From Brevipalpus yothersi (lineage: Eukaryota > Arthropoda > Arachnida > Trombidiformes > Tenuipalpidae): 64,000 bases of DNA. Under the pieces are notes generated by a model. That model ran no database searches. It was not told the origin of the DNA and saw only the letters and a program-made list of their open reading frames with translations. Below, in pieces: positions 60,131 through 64,000 of this stretch. A program made the translations under genes and the position numbers. The stretch's first letter is position 1. Each line of letters opens with the position of its first letter. The stretch spans positions 1 through 64,000 of the forward strand of contig QZCP01000147.1 of assembly GCA_003956705.1 (NCBI GenBank), written 5' to 3'.

Positions 60131-60340
60131 GTTCTCTCAGCCTAATTGGTGAGGTGCTTGCATCTTACTTAATAGGTACCGGGTTCGCCTCCCCGTTGCA
60201 CTCACAAGGGAGGGGGCAGAATTGATAATCGGGAATCTGGGAATTAGGTGTACCATTGGAGAGTACTGCGAAGCACTACACTCCACATGAAATATTCCGT
60301 CCCATCTCCAATTCTTAACGGAGATACGAGGCAGCGGAAT
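60131..60340 (+). mobile_element. tRNA-derived SINE candidate
   Basis: CAGCCTAATTGGTGAGG fits a pol III A box and CGGGTTCGCCTCCCC a B box about 40 bases later, followed by an unrelated body ending near gaggcagcggaatt. It interrupts the array block just where the latter ends. No poly-A tail or target duplication was recognised. Confidence 0.4.
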
Positions 60341-60499
60341 TCAAATTTTCCCATTGTAATGGCAATGGCAAATGTCATTTTTGACCAAAAACTTTTCAAA
60401 TCACTCTAAATTCACAGAAACACAATTAACATTGATATTCGTGTTTAATTCAATCCAATTATCGGTGTAAATTTGGGTGACAGGAGATAACCCATACCC

Positions 60500-62743
60500 A
60501 TGGGTCTCATCCCTATTTTTGAAAAATTTCATCATCCTTGTGCTCCGGTAAACATCGATATCAGCACTGATTCCATTTTTTCTGTATTTTTGTCTAGTTT
60601 TATCCAAGTTTCTGTCAATCAAGATTCTGACGATGATAGAATGTCCGTCCATCTAGCGAGCGAGAGTCAGCCGCATTCTGAGTCATCTTCGCAACAACGA
60701 GAGTCTGATGATGATCAAGAAGTTTCTGATGAGATTGAATCTGAAAACATCGAGCAACCAATATATTCCAGCTCTGATGAGAGTGGTACAACACCATCAG
60801 ACTCAGATGATCCATCATATCAGCCTCCTCAGCAATCTGCTGATGATGATGATTCTTATGTGGCAGCTATCACTTTGAAAACAATTTCTAGTCATAGCCT
60901 CTGCATCTATGGCTGTGAGGAGAGATCATCTTTGATGAATGTTCCCATAAATGTTCGAGAAGAAGCGGCAATGTTTAGAATTTTGATACCGAAAGGTGCA
61001 CGTTGGTGCACATCTCATCAAGGACAAACATTCAACATGGATGAGGTTTGCATGAGCCCACAGTCTCTATCTCCCTCTAATTATGAGGACTATATTGATC
61101 TAATTCTTGGGTGTTTGAAGAATCAAGGGACTATAACCATGCCAACCCGAGCTGGTCAGAATGATGCTCTACTCAAGAATTTCACTTCTCTCACTTTTGA
61201 ACAATTCGCCGATCTCGCATCTTACACAACGGTTCCAGATCGTTTCCAAGCGTTAGGTGCATACATGTTCAGAATGAGATCAGGCCAGCCTCTCGATCGG
61301 ATTGCGACGTTTTCCGGATACTCCAGAAGCACTTTGCAAAGAAGGTTTGAGCAAATCATGAACGATCTTTACAATGCATTCAGACCTCTGAACCTTGGTA
61401 GAGGGCATATCAGCAATGAACAAGCATGGGAATATATGACTTACACCTCGAAGACATTGCTATTAGATAGAGAACAGATTCAAAATCACTCGAAAATCAT
61501 CCTATGCGATGGCACCTATATTAACATCGAGCGGAGTGCAAATATCTCTGCTCAACAAAAAACTTACTCTCTCCAGAAAAAGAGGAATCTCTTCAAGCCA
61601 ATGATCTTTGTATTCCCTGATGGATATATATATGATATCGTTCCACTCAATCCTGCAACAGATAATGATGCAACAATGATGAGAAAAATCCAGCAGGATC
61701 CTAGCTTTGGTGAGCATTTCGCGAGAGGAGATACTTTTGTTTTCGATCAAGGATTCAGAGATGTTGTTGATACTATGCGAATAAGAGGTTATAGAGTATA
61801 CATACCTTCCTTTGGTGATGGAAGTCCTCAACTCACTACAGAGCAAGCGAATGAGTCTAGGAGGTGAGTCCATACATGGCTCAATGACAATGTCAGATAA
61901 TATAATTAACATTTCTAACAGAGTCACAAAGATTCGCTTCATTGTGGAACTCGTATTCGGTAGAATTAAGCAGCAGTTCAGGATAGCTGCTGAGCTACTG
62001 AACAACTTGATTATCAAAGACTTCTTGAAACAGCTCGAGATACTCTGCGCGATCATCAACAAGTACCATCCAAGAGTTGTTGCTAATAGAGGTCACGAAG
62101 AAGAGATTTGCGAACGAATGATCAGCAGGATGAGATTGGGGAATAAACTCTTCCCTCTCATTCAAGCAGAGGGTCTTTTCAGAGTTGAGAGATCATTCCG
62201 GGTCTATGACCCTCGAGAGCAGCTTGTAAGACCATTGGTGAACAACGAGCCCTACTATCTTGCGACAGGCAGGTATGGTCTCAAGCTAATCAACTCCTAC
62301 AAAGCAAGATTCAAGGAGATGAAACTGAAACTTGAGGTGAGATGAATACTTTTTTTGGTTGAAAACCTATGAGAATTGTACATATAATGTATCATTATTA
62401 CCTCTAGTTCAAGGTACACCGTGAGGCCTCAACCATAAACTTTGCTCACTACAACATCGAAGTTCAGCAGCCTCTCTTGTTCCGTGTACGGATGTGTTCA
62501 CGTCACAAGAGGAATACAAAATGGCAAGTGTTCGTGTTGATGGATCCTGCAGCAGAAGGGCTTGAGCAAGTCATTGGATATTATTGTAAGTGCAAGAGTG
62601 GACTCCGGACTGTGAATCCTTGCTCCCACGCTTTTGTAGCAGTGATGATGATGAGCACAGGATTTAGGGGCCATACACCTAATAAGAGATCAGGTGACTT
62701 ACTTGCCAGTGGTGATGAATCTGGTGATGATTCCACTGGATAG
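60500..62743 (+). CDS. DDE transposase (DDE_Tnp_4 type) with SWIM-like zinc finger
   Basis: Three exons, 60500-61863, 61922-62336 and 62408-62743, in phase, 704 residues. An acidic, Ser-rich N-terminus (residues 50-120) is followed by a helix-turn-helix segment (YSRSTLQRRFEQIMNDLY). The catalytic fold reads CDGTYINIE (Asp337), FVFDQGFRD (Asp416) and VELVFGRIK (Glu464). This is the DDE_Tnp_4 pattern of PIF/Harbinger- and ISL2EU-like elements, which cut and paste DNA transposons. Near the C-terminus, Cys653-x-Cys655-x9-Cys665-x-His667 (YCKCKSGLRTVNPCSH) fits a SWIM finger. No stop or frameshift, so it is a recent or still competent copy, or a domesticated gene. A later ATG (near 60,640) is an alternative start. 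No terminal inverted repeats were identified. Confidence 0.85.
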
Positions 62744-63040
62744 TGACAGTGAAATGATAGTGACATTTGAATGACAGTGACATTTTGTGTTTATGAGGGG
62801 CTAGATTTGGACACTATAGTGATAATTAATCTACCCCTCGGTCGGACAAAATCCATCCCTACCTCCTCGTGGTGCCGACTGATTAACACTAACAGGGCTC
62901 TGGTCTTCATTTCTCGATGTCTCGAGCTAAGGCTTGAGGAATTGGAATGTGTTGAAGAATTTGATCCAGAGAGAGATAGAATATACTTAGAATCTATCCA
63001 ATCAAAGGCTCTTTCCTACTCGTTGATATGAGTAAAAATA
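62744..63040. other. 3' flank of the transposase gene
   Basis: Short gtgacattt repeats follow the stop. An 86-codon plus-strand frame (62,771-63,031) with no recognised family lies here. Confidence 0.45.
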
Positions 63041-63049
63041 TGAGTACCA

Positions 63050-63645
63050 GATGTTCAATCCAATTTCTGACTATTTTGTATCAATCCTGTAGGCTTGAAA
63101 TATGCTTCATCTTATCTAATCAATCATGAGAGATAAAATAATCTTATCAGTATTTTGATTTCATGCCTAGTTCTTTATGGAGAGAATATATTGATTTTTG
63201 ACCAACTTATCCACGGGCTAGAGATATCACGGGTGTGCAGTCTTATCTAATCAATCATGAGAGATAAAATAATCTAATCAGTGTTCTGGTTTCACGTTTA
63301 GTTTTTTTTGTAAAGGGAATAAATTGATTTCTAACCGACTTGTACCAATGCTGTGAGCATGAAATATACCTTATCTTATCTGATTACTCATGAGAGATAA
63401 AATAATCTTATCATTTTTTTGGACTCCTGCCCAGTTTCTCTGTGAAAAAGATATATTGATTTTTGACCAACTTGTTCCCGAGTCTTCTTCATGGTTTGTG
63501 TACAGACTTATCTTATCAGTTGTGAGAAATATGATAGTGTTATCACTACTTTGGTTTCAAATCTGGTTTTTCCAGGAAATGATAAATCTATTTTCAATAA
63601 CCTTATCATCCTTTGAATACAATTAAAAACTTCTTATCTTATCAC
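63050..63645 (+). repeat. Tandem repeats, period about 130 bases, about four copies
   Basis: The core cttatct(a/g)at(c/t)a...catgagagataaaataatct starts at about 63,111, 63,242 and 63,375, with a diverged fourth copy near 63,512. Each is followed by a ttgatttttgaccaactt-like tail. Rich in CTTATC/GATAAG hexamers. Confidence 0.8.
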
Positions 63646-63656
63646 ATTTGTGATAA
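63637..63656. repeat. Perfect-arm inverted repeat
   Basis: CTTATCACATTTGTGATAAG can fold into a hairpin or serve as a dyad site. A related dyad (gataacatgtgataag) occurs near 63,793. Confidence 0.6.
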
Positions 63657-63659
63657 GAA

Positions 63660-64000
63660 TTCAGATGATATAATTTTCATCTTGATATTACCACGCGTTT
63701 TCGAGATAGCAAAAGGAGAATAAAATGGCTATATCTCTGGAAGTATGAGTCATACAGAGTTTTAAACTAGTTTTTTGGTCTTATCATACTCGATAACATG
63801 TGATAAGAAATTTTTGTCAAAATCTAAGCATGGGCAGTTTTGACCATTGTCCTTTCTTCACACCATAATGGTAATGAATCATGTTCGAGTCCCAGGTTTT
63901 GCAATGTTCGTCTGATCCCACTACATGGTTCTTGATATTGAACTGCAATATCAACTTCGACGGATCATCTGACGAGTGATCTTGGGGCTGGTCGCCAGAT
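63660..64000. other. Terminal stretch with B-box-like sequence
   Basis: No gene seen. TGTTCGAGTCCCAG near 63,882 resembles a tRNA/SINE B box, but no A box was convincing. Confidence 0.3.

Noticed and set aside
60360..62790. Terminal inverted repeats around the DDE transposase
   Set aside because: gtcattttt near 60,376 and gtgacatttt near 62,777 share a few bases but are too short and imperfect to call.

Overview
The window is nuclear DNA from a eukaryote, most likely an animal. It is AT-rich, has spliced genes with GT-AG introns, many (TC)n/(AG)n microsatellites, and an orthologue of the animal-specific PRIP/PLCL family. Small introns (about 40-120 bp) mixed with a few of 1-3 kb would suit an arthropod, perhaps a mite, but that is a guess; nothing here fixes the species.

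Bases 1-19,950 are ordinary single-copy genome. A long plus-strand gene encodes a catalytically inactive phospholipase C-like protein (PRIP/PLCL). Twelve exons are visible from 6,085 to 17,438, and the 5' end was not found. It converges on a two-exon minus-strand RFC3 gene (clamp-loader subunit, 17,699-18,874). RFC3 shares a divergent promoter region, with an E2F-like site, with a small unknown plus-strand gene (19,620-19,949).

Bases 20,000-60,130 are a decayed tandem/inverted array of one gene family that I consider the main discovery. Each complete member joins an N-terminal RNA recognition motif (RNP2 LLVENL, RNP1 KGYGFVTF), an F-box, and a C-terminal run of FBXL-type leucine-rich repeats in a conserved multi-exon layout. 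I label the copies: A (+, pseudogene, 22.2-23.0 kb), B (-, 24.9-27.5, one frameshift), C (+, pseudogene, 28.2-29.9), D (+, one frameshift, 35.4-37.9), E (-, divergent, 39.9-42.3), F (-, LRR-only, 43.0-43.6), G (-, intact, 44.5-47.1), H (-, intact, 48.9-51.5), a relic at 52.0-52.6, I (-, 53.2-55.6), J (-, LRR-only, 57.3-58.4) and K (-, relic, 59.0-59.3). Copies B, E, G, H and I carry a related motif, GCGCGCGATAATCAAA, upstream of the gene. Spacers are reshuffled copies of each other, with abrupt homology breakpoints. A broken protein-primed family B DNA polymerase of Polinton/adintovirus type (about 31.3-34.9 kb, -) lies between C and D.

Bases 60,130-64,000 hold a tRNA-like SINE candidate, an apparently intact three-exon DDE transposase with a SWIM-like zinc finger (60,500-62,743), and GATAAG-rich tandem repeats of about 130 bp.

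If the RRM-F-box-LRR proteins are expressed, the simplest inference is that they are SCF ubiquitin-ligase adaptors that bind RNA or ribonucleoproteins, in a family that is expanding and decaying quickly. The domains are seen in the sequence; the function is inferred. All exon boundaries were read by eye from splice consensus and frame continuity.
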